Below are positions 36,022-44,525 of a stretch of DNA of 64,000 nucleotides, piece after piece. Origin of the DNA: Cesiribacteraceae bacterium YIM B00369 (GTDB lineage Bacteria > Bacteroidota > Bacteroidia > Cytophagales > Cyclobacteriaceae); the NCBI GenBank assembly GCA_017948555.1, contig JAFMYY010000001.1, forward strand, positions 62,001 to 126,000. The letters are read 5' to 3'. Within the stretch, counting starts at the first letter, position 1, and each line of letters starts with the position of its first letter. The notes beneath the pieces were generated by a model. That model saw only the letters and a list, made by a program, of their open reading frames with translations. It made no database searches and had not been told where the DNA came from. The translations under genes were made by a program, and so were the position numbers.

Positions 36022-37290
36022 TTAAGAGGTAGTGCTGAGTTCTTTTTCAACCGGCAGGGTACCTTGTGGTATATGGCTTTTGAGGACTATCCTGAAAGTG
36101 GTGCCTTCGTCTATTTCTGTTTGTTTTACAAAAATACGTCCTCCGTGGTAGTTTTCAATGATTCTTTTGGCGAGGGTAAGGCCAAGCCCCCAGCCTCTCT
36201 TTTTAGTGGTAAAGCCGGGCTGGAAAACCATTTTAGCCTTCGACTTGCTCATTCCTTTGCCGTTGTCGCTGATGTCGATAAGTACCTGGTTGCCGCTTCC
36301 CCGCATAATCCGGATATCGATCTGGCCAATACCGCTCATGGCATCCACGGCATTTTTACAAATGTTTTCTATTACCCAGTTGAACAGGTGTTTGTTGATC
36401 TGGGCATGAATATCTTTGCCCACCGTGGTAATGGTAATTTTTACTTTCGAAGAAATTCTCCGTTGCAGGTAATTCGTTGCCTGCTGAATTACATCGTAAA
36501 CATCTGTTTTCTCCAGCACCGGCACAGAGCCGATATTAGAAAAGCGTTCAGTGATCATTTGGAGTTTTTCCACATCTTTCCCCATTTCACTTATAGCCTC
36601 GTGTCCTGCAGTACGTTCATCGGCCTGCAGGTACTCCAGCCATGCCATCAGGGAGGAGAGGGGAGTGCCCAGCTGGTGAGCTGTTTCTTTTGCCAGACCT
36701 ACCCACACCCGGTTCTGTTCTGCGGTGCGGCTGTAGCTGAAAGCCATGTAAGCCAATATGGCAAAAAACAGGATGGTAGCCAGCTGAATAATCGGGTAAT
36801 AACTCAGCTGCCGGAGCAGGTCTGAATTTTTATAGTATACATACTCAATATTCTCTATCTGGCCGCCTGGGTTGCGGTAAACCACCGTTATCGGATCATT
36901 TTCAGCTTCCATCTCAGCCAGTTCCTGTTTCAGGATCTGCATCACCTCTTCATTCGGCAGGCCTTCGCCGATGTCGATGTTCAGGTATTGCCCTGTGGGC
37001 TCTCCATACTGGTTAGCAAGAATTACAGGAATAGTATTGTTGTTTTTTATGATGTGCTCATTGATGAAAGTAACATTTGAGCCATCTCCCTGCTCGGCAA
37101 GGAATTCAATTGCCTCGGCAAACAGGTCTACAGATTGCTTTTCCCTTTTTTTAAGTATATCCACAATAAAATTATTGTAGTAAACAGATACTGCTACAAT
37201 AACAGCCGCTATAAAAAGGACAAGAAATTTTACTGTGTTCTTGTGCTGATAAAATTTAAGCTCAGCCGATTCTTTAAAAGGGTTAATCAT
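36022..37290 (-). CDS. Sensor histidine kinase (orphan)
   Basis: A 422-residue membrane kinase. Transmembrane helices lie near residues 20-40 and about 165-185, bracketing an extracytoplasmic sensor region (VDLFAEAIEFLAEQGDGSNV and beyond). The dimerisation/phosphoacceptor motif is AKETAHQLGTPLSSLMAWLE with His205, followed by the N box ENICKNAVDAMSG and G boxes DNGKGMS and GWGLGLTLAKRI. It should autophosphorylate on His and pass phosphate to a response regulator, but none is encoded nearby. A heptamer repeat separates it from the ABC permease gene upstream. Confidence 0.9.
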   Translation of the reverse strand: MINPFKESAELKFYQHKNTVKFLVLFIAAVIVAVSVYYNNFIVDILKKREKQSVDLFAEAIEFLAEQGDGSNVTFINEHIIKNNNTIPVILANQYGEPTGQYLNIDIGEGLPNEEVMQILKQELAEMEAENDPITVVYRNPGGQIENIEYVYYKNSDLLRQLSYYPIIQLATILFFAILAYMAFSYSRTAEQNRVWVGLAKETAHQLGTPLSSLMAWLEYLQADERTAGHEAISEMGKDVEKLQMITERFSNIGSVPVLEKTDVYDVIQQATNYLQRRISSKVKITITTVGKDIHAQINKHLFNWVIENICKNAVDAMSGIGQIDIRIMRGSGNQVLIDISDNGKGMSKSKAKMVFQPGFTTKKRGWGLGLTLAKRIIENYHGGRIFVKQTEIDEGTTFRIVLKSHIPQGTLPVEKELSTTS

Positions 37291-37385
37291 TTACTACGGG
37301 CGTCTCCTGCTGTTAGTCCGGTAAAAATACGCTGGAAAATGCAAATTATTTTATTTAGTTGAAAAGAATCAGGATTTTGGAAAAA

Positions 37386-37548
37386 GACAACAGATTTTAG
37401 ACATGAGATGTGAGACATAAGACTCAGGGTAATAGATGAGAGAAATTAAGAATTAAGAATGTAGAATGAAGGCAGAACTGCTGACAGATGGGTATCCGGT
37501 CTGCTTTTTATCTTTCTCATTCAATTTTCAGATTTCCTAATTCTTCAT
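37386..37548. repeat. Heptamer repeat locus 2 (longest)
   Basis: Thirteen consecutive in-phase 7-mers, mostly starting GA or AGAA, run from 37386 to 37476. Five in-phase TC-headed 7-mers follow at 37514-37548. The right arm enters the last codons and stop of the ABC permease gene (stop at 37537). Confidence 0.85.
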
Positions 37549-38841
37549 CATGAGCCATTTTCCAAGTACCCTGTAATTAATTTTGGTGCCGTGCATAAGG
37601 ATGCCCACACGGTATATGCGGCTTGCAGCCCAGCAGGTAAAAACAAAGCCGCCAATCAGTAATACCATAGAAAGCAGGAGCTCCCATGCAGGAACGCCAA
37701 AGGGAATGCGCATCATCATTACCACCGGAGAGGTAAAAGGAATCATGGACAGCCAGAAGGCCAGGGTGCCATTTGGGTCTTTAATTACGGCAGCAAGAGA
37801 AATGATGGAGGCAATCAGCGGCAGGGAAACAGGAAGCATAAACTGCTGTGAGTCGGCATCTGAATCAACGGCAGAGCCTACGGCAGCGAAAAGGGCTCCG
37901 TATAACAGGTAACCTGCAATAAAGTAGAAGATAAAGCTTAGCAGCAGCTTTACTAAATTGAGCGATGAAAGGGCTCCTGTTATTTGGGCAAGCTGCATTT
38001 GAGAATCAGAGAAATCAGCTCCCTGGCCCTGGAGCTGGTTAAGCTGAGCCATTGTTTCGGGCGTCATGCCATAAATGCCCATAATGGCGGAGTAAACTGC
38101 AAAAGTAAGAATAGCCCACAGCAGGAACTGGGTAAGGCCTACTGCAGCGATGCCAACTATTTTGCCCATCATCAGCTGGAAGGGCTTTACAGAGGAAATA
38201 ATTACTTCAATAATTCGGCTCGATTTCTCCTCAATAACCCCCCGCATTATTTGAGCGCCGTACATGAAAATGAACATATAGATCATGAATGAAGTAACAT
38301 AGCCAATTCCGGCATAAAGGCCGGTGTTGGATGCCTGCTCTGTGCCCCCTGCTATGCTTATCTCGTTCAGGTTAATCTTTGTTTTCAGAGCCTCCATGGT
38401 GGCTTTGTCTATCTGTGAGGCTTCCAGTTTCAGGTCGGTTATTCTTTCGGCAATTCTCCACTCAAGCTTGCTCTTAACCTCCAGGCCGGGGCTGCTTTCT
38501 GAAAACAGGGTAATGCCCTGTGGGTTCAGCAGATCGATGTCGGGAATATGCAGGAGGCCAAGGCTGTTGGATGCATTTAATTGTTGCTTTGCCTCGCTCA
38601 GGTTCAGGTTGGTGTAAGAGAACTTCAGGTTCTCAGTATCTTCAAAGGTATTTGCGAATAAGCCGCTTTCGTCTTTAACCTCTACAAAATATACATCAGT
38701 ACTTTCAGTAGAGGCCAGCCAGATGGGTATAACAAAAAGTGCCCCGAACAGAAGGGGACCTATAAGTGACATAACTATAAAAGATTTCTTCCGGACGCGG
38801 GTTACATATTCGCGGCGGATAATGAGCATGATCTTATTCAT
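37537..38841 (-). CDS. ABC-2 type exporter permease (NatB-like)
   Basis: A 434-residue permease with one membrane helix near the N-terminus (FIVMSLIGPLLFGALFVIPI), a large extracytoplasmic domain (about 45-175) and five or six helices in the C-terminal half (FMIYMFIFMYGAQIMRGVIE onward), the NatB/YhaP architecture. The motif RGVIEEKSSRIIEVIISSVK is typical. It pairs with the ATPase gene, which overlaps it by 8 nt. NatAB-type systems export Na+ or other ions or drugs; the substrate is unknown. The last codons lie within a heptamer repeat. Confidence 0.88.
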   Translation of the reverse strand: MNKIMLIIRREYVTRVRKKSFIVMSLIGPLLFGALFVIPIWLASTESTDVYFVEVKDESGLFANTFEDTENLKFSYTNLNLSEAKQQLNASNSLGLLHIPDIDLLNPQGITLFSESSPGLEVKSKLEWRIAERITDLKLEASQIDKATMEALKTKINLNEISIAGGTEQASNTGLYAGIGYVTSFMIYMFIFMYGAQIMRGVIEEKSSRIIEVIISSVKPFQLMMGKIVGIAAVGLTQFLLWAILTFAVYSAIMGIYGMTPETMAQLNQLQGQGADFSDSQMQLAQITGALSSLNLVKLLLSFIFYFIAGYLLYGALFAAVGSAVDSDADSQQFMLPVSLPLIASIISLAAVIKDPNGTLAFWLSMIPFTSPVVMMMRIPFGVPAWELLLSMVLLIGGFVFTCWAASRIYRVGILMHGTKINYRVLGKWLMMKN

Positions 38842-39751
38842 GGATAACTTCCTCCTGTACCTTAGCTATAAATATTTCGTTGATGCCGGGAATCTTCTCC
38901 TCAAAATGGAATACCTCCACCTCCTTCAGCAGGATAGAAAGTAATTCGTTCGGGCTGTTGCCGGGTGCAATTTGTATGACAGACTGGTATTGGTCTCCGG
39001 CAAGCTGTGTTTGTTCCAGCAGCCGGAAGCTGCCTGTGGTTCCGTCAAGTGCTTTGTAGTGCCTTACAATAAAAGTGTTATTGCGGTATGCATTTTTTAT
39101 GTCTGCCTTTGTTCCGTCCAGAATCTTTTGAGACTTATTAATCAGGGCAATATAATCGCACATTTCTTCCACCGATTCCATCCGGTGAGTTGAGAAAATG
39201 ATGGAGCTTCCGTTCCTGCGCAGTTCCAGGATTTCGTCTTTAATGAGGTTGGCATTTACCGGATCGAAGCCCGAGAAAGGTTCGTCCAGAATGATGAGGT
39301 CTGGCTCATGCAGTACAGTGGCAATAAACTGTACCTTTTGCTGCATTCCCTTGCTCAGGTCCTCTATGTTTTTTCCTGCCCACTGGTAAATATCCAGTTT
39401 TTTCAGCCAGTGCTTAATGCGCTGCCGGGCATCTGTGGTTTTTAAGCCTTTCAGGCGGGCAAGGTACATCAGCTGTTCTCCCACCTTCATTTTTTTATAA
39501 AGCCCACGCTCTTCCGGCAGGTATCCTATCTTGAGAATGTGGTCAGCGTTCAGCTTTCCGCCGTTTATATATACTTCGCCGCTGTCGGGTTCGAGAATCT
39601 GGGTAATAATTCTTATAAGTGTGGTTTTTCCGGCTCCGTTTGGCCCCAGTAAACCAAATACAGATTGTGCAGGAACGCTCAGGCTCACATTGCGGAGGGC
39701 AGTGTGTGCAGCGTAGCTTTTACAGACATTTTTTGCTTCTAAAATATTCAC
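38834..39751 (-). CDS. ABC transporter ATP-binding protein (NatA-like)
   Basis: A 305-residue ATPase: Walker A GPNGAGKT at 36-43, ABC signature LSKGMQQKV, Walker B LIILDEPFSGFDP, and the H-loop STHRMES. A C-terminal extension of about 85 residues follows the nucleotide-binding domain (KADIKNAYRNNTFIVRHYKA onward), as in NatA-type proteins. It powers the permease encoded downstream, whose start overlaps this gene's stop region by 8 nt. Confidence 0.92.
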   Translation of the reverse strand: MNILEAKNVCKSYAAHTALRNVSLSVPAQSVFGLLGPNGAGKTTLIRIITQILEPDSGEVYINGGKLNADHILKIGYLPEERGLYKKMKVGEQLMYLARLKGLKTTDARQRIKHWLKKLDIYQWAGKNIEDLSKGMQQKVQFIATVLHEPDLIILDEPFSGFDPVNANLIKDEILELRRNGSSIIFSTHRMESVEEMCDYIALINKSQKILDGTKADIKNAYRNNTFIVRHYKALDGTTGSFRLLEQTQLAGDQYQSVIQIAPGNSPNELLSILLKEVEVFHFEEKIPGINEIFIAKVQEEVIHE

Positions 39752-39851
39752 CTTATAGCGGTTTTAAGAACCTGCAAAATATTGAATGATTACTGAAATT
39801 AATAATAAATAATTATCAGCGGTAAGAAAGCCGGAAAAAAGGTAAGTCCAT

Positions 39852-39880
39852 AAAAAAAGCCGGCACGGGGCCGGCAGTTT
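39852..39880 (-). terminator. Terminator downstream of dnaJ
   Basis: GCCGGC (39859-39864) pairs with GCCGGC (39870-39875). On the minus strand a run of seven T follows. It lies about 100 nt after the dnaJ stop, beyond a heptamer repeat. Confidence 0.7.
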
Positions 39881-39893
39881 TTATATATGGATT

Positions 39894-39971
39894 GAAACAT
39901 GAGAGGGGACTAAATTTTGTGGAAACATTTATTTTCCTCAGTCTCACGTCCTTTATCTGTTGTCTTAGGTC
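39894..39971. repeat. Heptamer repeat locus 3 (3' of dnaJ)
   Basis: Three GA-headed 7-mers (39894-39914) face five TC-ended 7-mers (39937-39971) that stop 7 nt from the dnaJ stop codon. The right arm read in reverse contains GACAACAGAT, shared with the start of locus 2. Confidence 0.75.
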
Positions 39972-39977
39972 TGCGAT

Positions 39978-41111
39978 TTAAAAGAACTCCTTCATTTTAT
40001 CGAAAAAGCCTTTTTCGCCTTTCGCAGGGTTAGGGGTAAAGTTCGGTGAGTCGCGAAGCAGCTCAAGAGCCTCTCTTTCTTCCTTGGTAATTGCCTGAGG
40101 GGTCCAGAGGTTAATATGGATCAGCTGATCCCCGCTTCCAAAGCCATTCAGATCTTTGATGCCTTTTCCGCGCAGCCTGAGTATTTTTCCACTTTGTGTG
40201 CCCGGTTCAATCTTTATTTTTACTTTTCCGTCGAGAGTAGGCACTTCCACAGATGAGCCAAGGGCAGCATCTGCAAAGTTCATATACAGGTCATAAACCA
40301 CGTTATTCCCCTCGCGCTTAAGTATTTCGTGCTCTGCCTCTTCAATAATTATAAGCAGGTCTCCGGGAACACCACCGTGTGGAGGCTCGTTTCCTTTGCC
40401 TGCCATGCTGAGTTGCATGCCGTCTTCCACACCCGCAGGGATGCGGATGCTGATAACTTCCTCCTTTTGCTCCAGACCGGTATTGTCAACTCCGGATGGC
40501 TTTTTATCTATCGTTTTACCTGATCCGTGGCAGACAGGGCAGGTGCTGGCAGATACCATCTGGCCCAGCATTGTATTTACTACTTTTCGTACCTGTCCGG
40601 TTCCCTGGCAGGAGGTACATGTTTTGTAGGTAACTCCTTCGGCAACTACCAGGCGTTTTACTTTTACCTTCTTTTCAACGCCCTGTGCAATCTCTTCAAG
40701 CGTAAGCTTCATTTTTATGCGCAGGTTAGAGCCTTTGCGCCTGCGGCCGCCACGGGCACCGCCACCGCCGCCAAAGAAGCTTTCAAATCCTCCTCCGCCA
40801 CCGCCGCCAAAGATGTCGCCGAACTGGGAGAAGATGTCTTCCATATTCATGCCGCCTGCACCGCCGCCACCGAAGCCGCCTGCGCCACCCATTCCCGCAT
40901 GGCCAAACTGGTCGTACCGCTGTCTTTTCTCCTGATTGCTTAGTACTTCATAAGCTTCAGCTGCTTCCTTAAACTTGTCTTCCGCAGTCGGGTCGTCGGG
41001 GTTCTTATCCGGGTGGAACTTAATTGCTATTTTCCGGTAGGCTTTTTTAATTTCCTCCGGGGTGGCAGAACGTTCAACACCTAATATTTCGTAAAAATCT
41101 CTTTTAGCCAT
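39978..41111 (-). CDS. dnaJ: DnaJ co-chaperone with reduced zinc domain
   Basis: A 377-residue Hsp40 that delivers substrates to DnaK and stimulates its ATPase. The J domain is complete (residues 4-70, HPD at 33-35) and is followed by a Gly/Phe-rich linker. The cysteine-rich region contains only two CxxCxGxG motifs (CTSCQGTG and CPVCHGSG) instead of four. The first and fourth, which form zinc centre I, are missing, while those of centre II remain. C-terminal peptide-binding domains look normal ([20 protein letters not shown]). It follows grpE after 4 nt. Confidence 0.95.
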   Translation of the reverse strand: MAKRDFYEILGVERSATPEEIKKAYRKIAIKFHPDKNPDDPTAEDKFKEAAEAYEVLSNQEKRQRYDQFGHAGMGGAGGFGGGGAGGMNMEDIFSQFGDIFGGGGGGGFESFFGGGGGARGGRRRKGSNLRIKMKLTLEEIAQGVEKKVKVKRLVVAEGVTYKTCTSCQGTGQVRKVVNTMLGQMVSASTCPVCHGSGKTIDKKPSGVDNTGLEQKEEVISIRIPAGVEDGMQLSMAGKGNEPPHGGVPGDLLIIIEEAEHEILKREGNNVVYDLYMNFADAALGSSVEVPTLDGKVKIKIEPGTQSGKILRLRGKGIKDLNGFGSGDQLIHINLWTPQAITKEEREALELLRDSPNFTPNPAKGEKGFFDKMKEFF

Positions 41112-41115
41112 AATC

Positions 41116-41706
41116 TTATGCTCCTATAACAACTTTAGCAAACCGTATTACCTTTTCACCCAGGGTATACCCTTTTTCCACTACATCCACAACTTTGCCT
41201 TTCAGTTTGTCGTCAGGAGCAGGTATCTGGGTAATGGCTTCCTGGAACTCCGCATCAAAATCATCTCCCTGCTTCAGGTCCATGACAGTAACTCCTTTTT
41301 GTTCCAGTACCTTTTTCAGCTTGTTATATATAAGGAGAATTCCTTCCAGCTCGTCTTCCTTGCTTTCCTTTTCAAAAGTTTTAAGAGCTCTTTCGAAATC
41401 ATCCACTACCGGTAAAAGAGCTGATGCCATGCTTTCATTAGCTGTTTTTATCATGTCCAGCTTTTCTTTGGCAGTACGGCGTCTGAAGTTTTCAAACTCA
41501 GAGTAGAGGCGGATATACTTATCCTTCTGGTCGGCCAGTTCTTTTTCCAGCTTTCCTGCTACGGAATTATTGGCGGCAGCATCATCTGCCACATTTTGTC
41601 CGTTTTCCTCTTCCTGGTTTTCTGTTTCTGTCACGTTCTGCTGTTCCTGCTCAGCGCTTTCTTCCTGTGCTATATTTTCGTTTTCAAGCTCGTTCTTCTG
41701 ATCCAT
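41116..41706 (-). CDS. grpE: GrpE nucleotide exchange factor
   Basis: A 196-residue cofactor that releases ADP from DnaK. The first ~65 residues are Glu/Asn/Gln-rich and disordered. A long coiled-coil follows ([40 protein letters not shown]), then the C-terminal beta domain with the family signature [20 protein letters not shown] and [17 protein letters not shown] at the end. It forms an operon with dnaJ; dnaK is not in the window. A sigma-54-like promoter may lie just upstream. Confidence 0.94.
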   Translation of the reverse strand: MDQKNELENENIAQEESAEQEQQNVTETENQEEENGQNVADDAAANNSVAGKLEKELADQKDKYIRLYSEFENFRRRTAKEKLDMIKTANESMASALLPVVDDFERALKTFEKESKEDELEGILLIYNKLKKVLEQKGVTVMDLKQGDDFDAEFQEAITQIPAPDDKLKGKVVDVVEKGYTLGEKVIRFAKVVIGA

Positions 41707-41747
41707 AAGGCTATTTATACTTTATGATGATTATTTGAAATACTGAC

Positions 41748-41781
41748 ATTCAATTACTTTGCCAAAAAAGGCAGTACTGCC
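41748..41781 (-). promoter_or_regulatory. Possible sigma-54-like grpE promoter and palindrome
   Basis: On the minus strand TGGCAAAGTAATTGAA (within plus 41748-41765) has GG and then G at the spacing of the -24/-12 elements, but GA in place of the -12 GC. A perfect 12-bp palindrome GGCAGTACTGCC (41770-41781) lies just upstream and could be an activator or repressor site. The leader would be about 35 nt. Confidence 0.3.
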
Positions 41782-41797
41782 AAGATGACACACTTAT

Positions 41798-41881
41798 AGA
41801 ATGAAGAATTAAAAATGATGAAATTAAGAATTAATGAAACTGCTTATGTTCCATTCTTCATTTTTCATTCTGAATTCTTCA
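41798..41881. repeat. Heptamer repeat locus 4 (grpE-obgE gap)
   Basis: AGAATGA/AGAATTA-type 7-mers (41798-41833, one 1-nt phase shift) face five in-phase TTCTTCA-type 7-mers (41847-41881). The right arm ends 8 nt from the obgE stop. Confidence 0.85.
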
Positions 41882-41889
41882 TTGTTACT

Positions 41890-42882
41890 TTACTCATTAA
41901 TCGCCTGCCATATCATATCTTTTAGCCCCTGGATGTTGTATCCTGTAACGGCTGATATGAATATGGAAGGAATATCCTCCGGAACTTCTTTTTTCATTTC
42001 CGCCATCAGCTCTTCGTCCAGCATATCGCTTTTTGAAATAGCGAGCAGGCGTTTCTTGTCCAGCAATTCGGGGTTGTAGCGTCGGAGCTCATCGAGCAGT
42101 ATCCGGTATTCCTTTTTGATGTCTTTCGCGTCGGCTGAAACCAGGAAAAGGAGAATGGAATTTCTTTCAATATGGCGGAGAAAGCGGGTGCCAAGTCCTT
42201 TGCCTTCGGCGGCTCCTTCAATAATGCCGGGAATGTCGGCCATTACAAAGGATTTGAAATCGCGGTACTCAACTACGCCAAGGTTAGGAACCAGGGTGGT
42301 AAAAGGGTAGTCTGCCACTTCGGGGCGCGCTGCGGAAACGCTGGAAAGCAAGGTTGATTTTCCGGCATTAGGGAAGCCTACCAGGCCTACGTCGGCAAGG
42401 AGTTTTAATTCCAGAATTATCCACTCCTCTATACCAGGCTCGCCCGGCTGTGAATAACGGGGCGACTGGTTAGTGGAGCTTTTAAAGTGGTTATTGCCTA
42501 AGCCGCCTCTTCCGCCGGGGGTAAGGATTTTTTCCTGACCATCGTCGGTAATTTCAAAGCGAAATTCACCGGTCTCAGCATCACGGGCCACAGTGCCTAA
42601 CGGAACCTCCAGAACTACATCATCCCCTTCGGAGCCGGTCATAAGGCCGCCCTGCCCGCCCTGTCCGGGTTCGGCAATTACGTGTTTTTTGTATTTGAGG
42701 TGGAGGAGCGTCCAAAGCTGCGCATTTCCACGGAGAATTATATGGCCTCCACGACCACCGTCCCCGCCATCGGGCCCTCCTTTAGGAACAGACTTTTCGC
42801 GGCGGAAGTGGGCAGAGCCGGCTCCGCCAGCTCCCGATCTGGAGCATAATTTAACGTAATCTATAAAGTTAGATGAGGCCAT
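41890..42882 (-). CDS. obgE: Obg/CgtA GTPase
   Basis: A 330-residue ribosome-associated GTPase. The N-terminal Obg fold (residues 1-160) is glycine-rich ([31 protein letters not shown]). The G domain follows, with G1 [12 protein letters not shown]2 and switch [13 protein letters not shown]3 [16 protein letters not shown] and G4 SKSD. It has no C-terminal OCT domain, giving the short form. Obg proteins act in large-subunit assembly and the stringent response. It is a single-gene unit. Confidence 0.95.
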   Translation of the reverse strand: MASSNFIDYVKLCSRSGAGGAGSAHFRREKSVPKGGPDGGDGGRGGHIILRGNAQLWTLLHLKYKKHVIAEPGQGGQGGLMTGSEGDDVVLEVPLGTVARDAETGEFRFEITDDGQEKILTPGGRGGLGNNHFKSSTNQSPRYSQPGEPGIEEWIILELKLLADVGLVGFPNAGKSTLLSSVSAARPEVADYPFTTLVPNLGVVEYRDFKSFVMADIPGIIEGAAEGKGLGTRFLRHIERNSILLFLVSADAKDIKKEYRILLDELRRYNPELLDKKRLLAISKSDMLDEELMAEMKKEVPEDIPSIFISAVTGYNIQGLKDMIWQAINE

Positions 42883-42886
42883 GGTA

Positions 42887-43031
42887 ATGTGCTGATTTGA
42901 AAATATGCTAATGAATTAATAATTGACGGGTAAATACATATCTGCCGGAGGCAGTAGTACTGATGTGGTGATTTTAAGAGGGTGATGTATGTACTGCAGC
43001 AATCTTCATTGATAAAGGGGCGCATTAGCAT
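42887..43031. repeat. Degenerate inverted repeat upstream of obgE
   Basis: ATGCTAATG (42905-42913) and its exact complement (43023-43031) flank about 110 nt. The left side has a related copy, GTGCTGATTTG (42888-42898). It may be the remnant of another intergenic repeat family. The rest of this 278-nt gap holds only the adk terminator. Confidence 0.4.
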
Positions 43032-43100
43032 CAGTTTCACTTTTTTTTAATTGCCGGCAGCTTATCCCTTACTAAGACTTGCCGGGTTATATGCAAATGT

Positions 43101-43136
43101 ACAAAAAATGCTGCCTTTTCGTTCAAAGGCAGCATT
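43101..43136 (-). terminator. Intrinsic terminator of adk
   Basis: A perfect 12-bp stem (AATGCTGCCTTT at 43107-43118 with its complement at 43125-43136), followed on the minus strand by six T. It starts 25 nt after the adk stop. Confidence 0.9.
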
Positions 43137-43160
43137 CATATATACAGGAATGTATTTCTG

Positions 43161-43739
43161 TTATTTGAAATTATCTATCTTCCGGCAAATTTCTCCGAAT
43201 ATCTCCTCAATGGAACCTACGCCGTCTACTTTGGCGAATTTGCCTTGTTTTGTGTAGTATTCTGCAACAGGAAGAGTTTCGTTTTTATAAACACTGATTC
43301 TGTTATTGATCTTTTCTTCGTCCTGGTCATCTGCACGGCCGGAAGTCTTTCCTCTTTCCCTGATTCTTGTTTTCAGTTCCTCTTCCGGAACTTCAAGCGC
43401 CACCATGCCGTCGATTTTCATGTTGAACTTTTCCATCAGCTCATCGAGTGCCTCTGCCTGGGCCACTGTTCTTGGAAAACCGTCGAAAATAAATCCTTTG
43501 GCTGTTGTGCTGCTTTCTTTTATGGTTTCGCCCACCATGCCAATTACCACTTCATCAGGAACAAGATTGCCATTATCCATATAGCCACGGGCTTTTTTTC
43601 CTAATTCGGTTCCTTCACTCAGGTGTTTACGGAAAATGTCGCCTGTGGAAATGTGCTTCAGCTGATATTTTTCAATGAGTTTCTGGCTTTGTGTGCCTTT
43701 TCCTGCGCCGGGAGGGCCAAAGAGTACAATGTTTAGCAT
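43161..43739 (-). CDS. adk: Adenylate kinase, short form
   Basis: The enzyme interconverts ATP + AMP and 2 ADP. From ATG 43739 it is 192 residues, with P-loop GPPGAGKG at 8-15, the AMP region STGDIFRKHLSEGTELGKKA, and the signature FIFDGFPRTVAQAEALDEL. The RGKTSGRADDQDEEKINNRI segment shows the short LID without the zinc-finger insertion. An upstream ATG (43763) would add 8 residues ahead of a conserved start. It is transcribed alone with its own promoter box and terminator. Confidence 0.95.
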   Translation of the reverse strand: MLNIVLFGPPGAGKGTQSQKLIEKYQLKHISTGDIFRKHLSEGTELGKKARGYMDNGNLVPDEVVIGMVGETIKESSTTAKGFIFDGFPRTVAQAEALDELMEKFNMKIDGMVALEVPEEELKTRIRERGKTSGRADDQDEEKINNRISVYKNETLPVAEYYTKQGKFAKVDGVGSIEEIFGEICRKIDNFK

Positions 43740-43779
43740 GATATTGAGTGCCTTTTCAGGCATTTGTTTTAAAAAGTAT

Positions 43780-43787
43780 CAAAGATA
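43780..43787 (-). promoter_or_regulatory. adk promoter box
   Basis: The minus-strand sequence TATCTTTG fits TAnnTTTG, with a leader of about 37 nt to the ATG at 43739. The upstream box is not recognisable. Confidence 0.4.
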
Positions 43788-43818
43788 AAAGGAAATTACT
43801 TAATGTGCTAAAAAAAGA

Positions 43819-44346
43819 TTAGTTTGCCAGGCTGTACAAATCATTCAGGTTCCTGCCATAACCATCGTAATCAAGGCCATAGCCAACCACAAACTTTTCA
43901 GGTATTTCAAATCCAACATATTTTAGCTGCAGTTGTTTAACAGTAGCTTCAGGTTTGTGCAGGAGGGTTGCCACCTCAATGGATTTGGGGCCAAGCTCCC
44001 GGAATTCTTCCAGCAAATGATGAATAGTGAGGCCTGTATCCACAATGTCTTCAATAATAATAAGGTTTCTGCCGAAAATATTTTCATCGAGGCCTACAAG
44101 CTCTTTTACCTTACCGCTGCTGTGGGTTTTGGTGTAAGAGGATAGTTTGATGAAAGAAATTTCCACCGGGATTGAAATGTTTTTCATCAGGTCTCCGGCA
44201 AACATAAAGGAACCATTCAGAACCGCAATAAAGAGAGGGTTTTTGCCTTCGTACTCCCTGCTGATCTTTTTCCCAAGCTCTGCAACCCTTTGCTCTATCG
44301 TGTTTTTGTCGATGTAAATGGAAAATTCCTTATCCTTAATTTTCAT
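43819..44346 (-). CDS. hpt: Hypoxanthine phosphoribosyltransferase
   Basis: The purine salvage enzyme that joins hypoxanthine (or guanine) to PRPP, making IMP (GMP). From ATG 44346 it has 175 residues. The PRPP loop is IIIEDIVDTGLT at 96-107, preceded by the flexible-loop region SSYTKTHSSGKVKEL and the N-terminal AVLNGSFMFAGDL. The C-terminal KYVGFEIPEKFVVGYGLDYD block is typical. An ATG at 44391 would add 15 atypical residues. It lies upstream of adk on the same strand, but adk has its own promoter box. Confidence 0.93.
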   Translation of the reverse strand: MKIKDKEFSIYIDKNTIEQRVAELGKKISREYEGKNPLFIAVLNGSFMFAGDLMKNISIPVEISFIKLSSYTKTHSSGKVKELVGLDENIFGRNLIIIEDIVDTGLTIHHLLEEFRELGPKSIEVATLLHKPEATVKQLQLKYVGFEIPEKFVVGYGLDYDGYGRNLNDLYSLAN

Positions 44347-44525
44347 AGTACTGAAGTAAATCCCGAAGATCTGGTTTTGATTTAATTGCAAACTAACAAA
44401 ATCCGGTAAAAAATACCTGTAAAATTGTAAGGTATCTTTCCCTTCTCCTGCTTAAAAGGTAATCAGTTTTTGCCGGCGATAAATAACCGGAGCCCCGGAG
44501 GGGGTGGGGCTGTTCCGGTGCTGCG

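Noticed and set aside
36064-36825. 253-codon plus-strand frame
   Set aside because: It is antisense to the histidine kinase, which has all catalytic motifs.
37386-37476. CRISPR-like array
   Set aside because: Units are 7 nt, vary in sequence and have no spacers; no cas genes are present.
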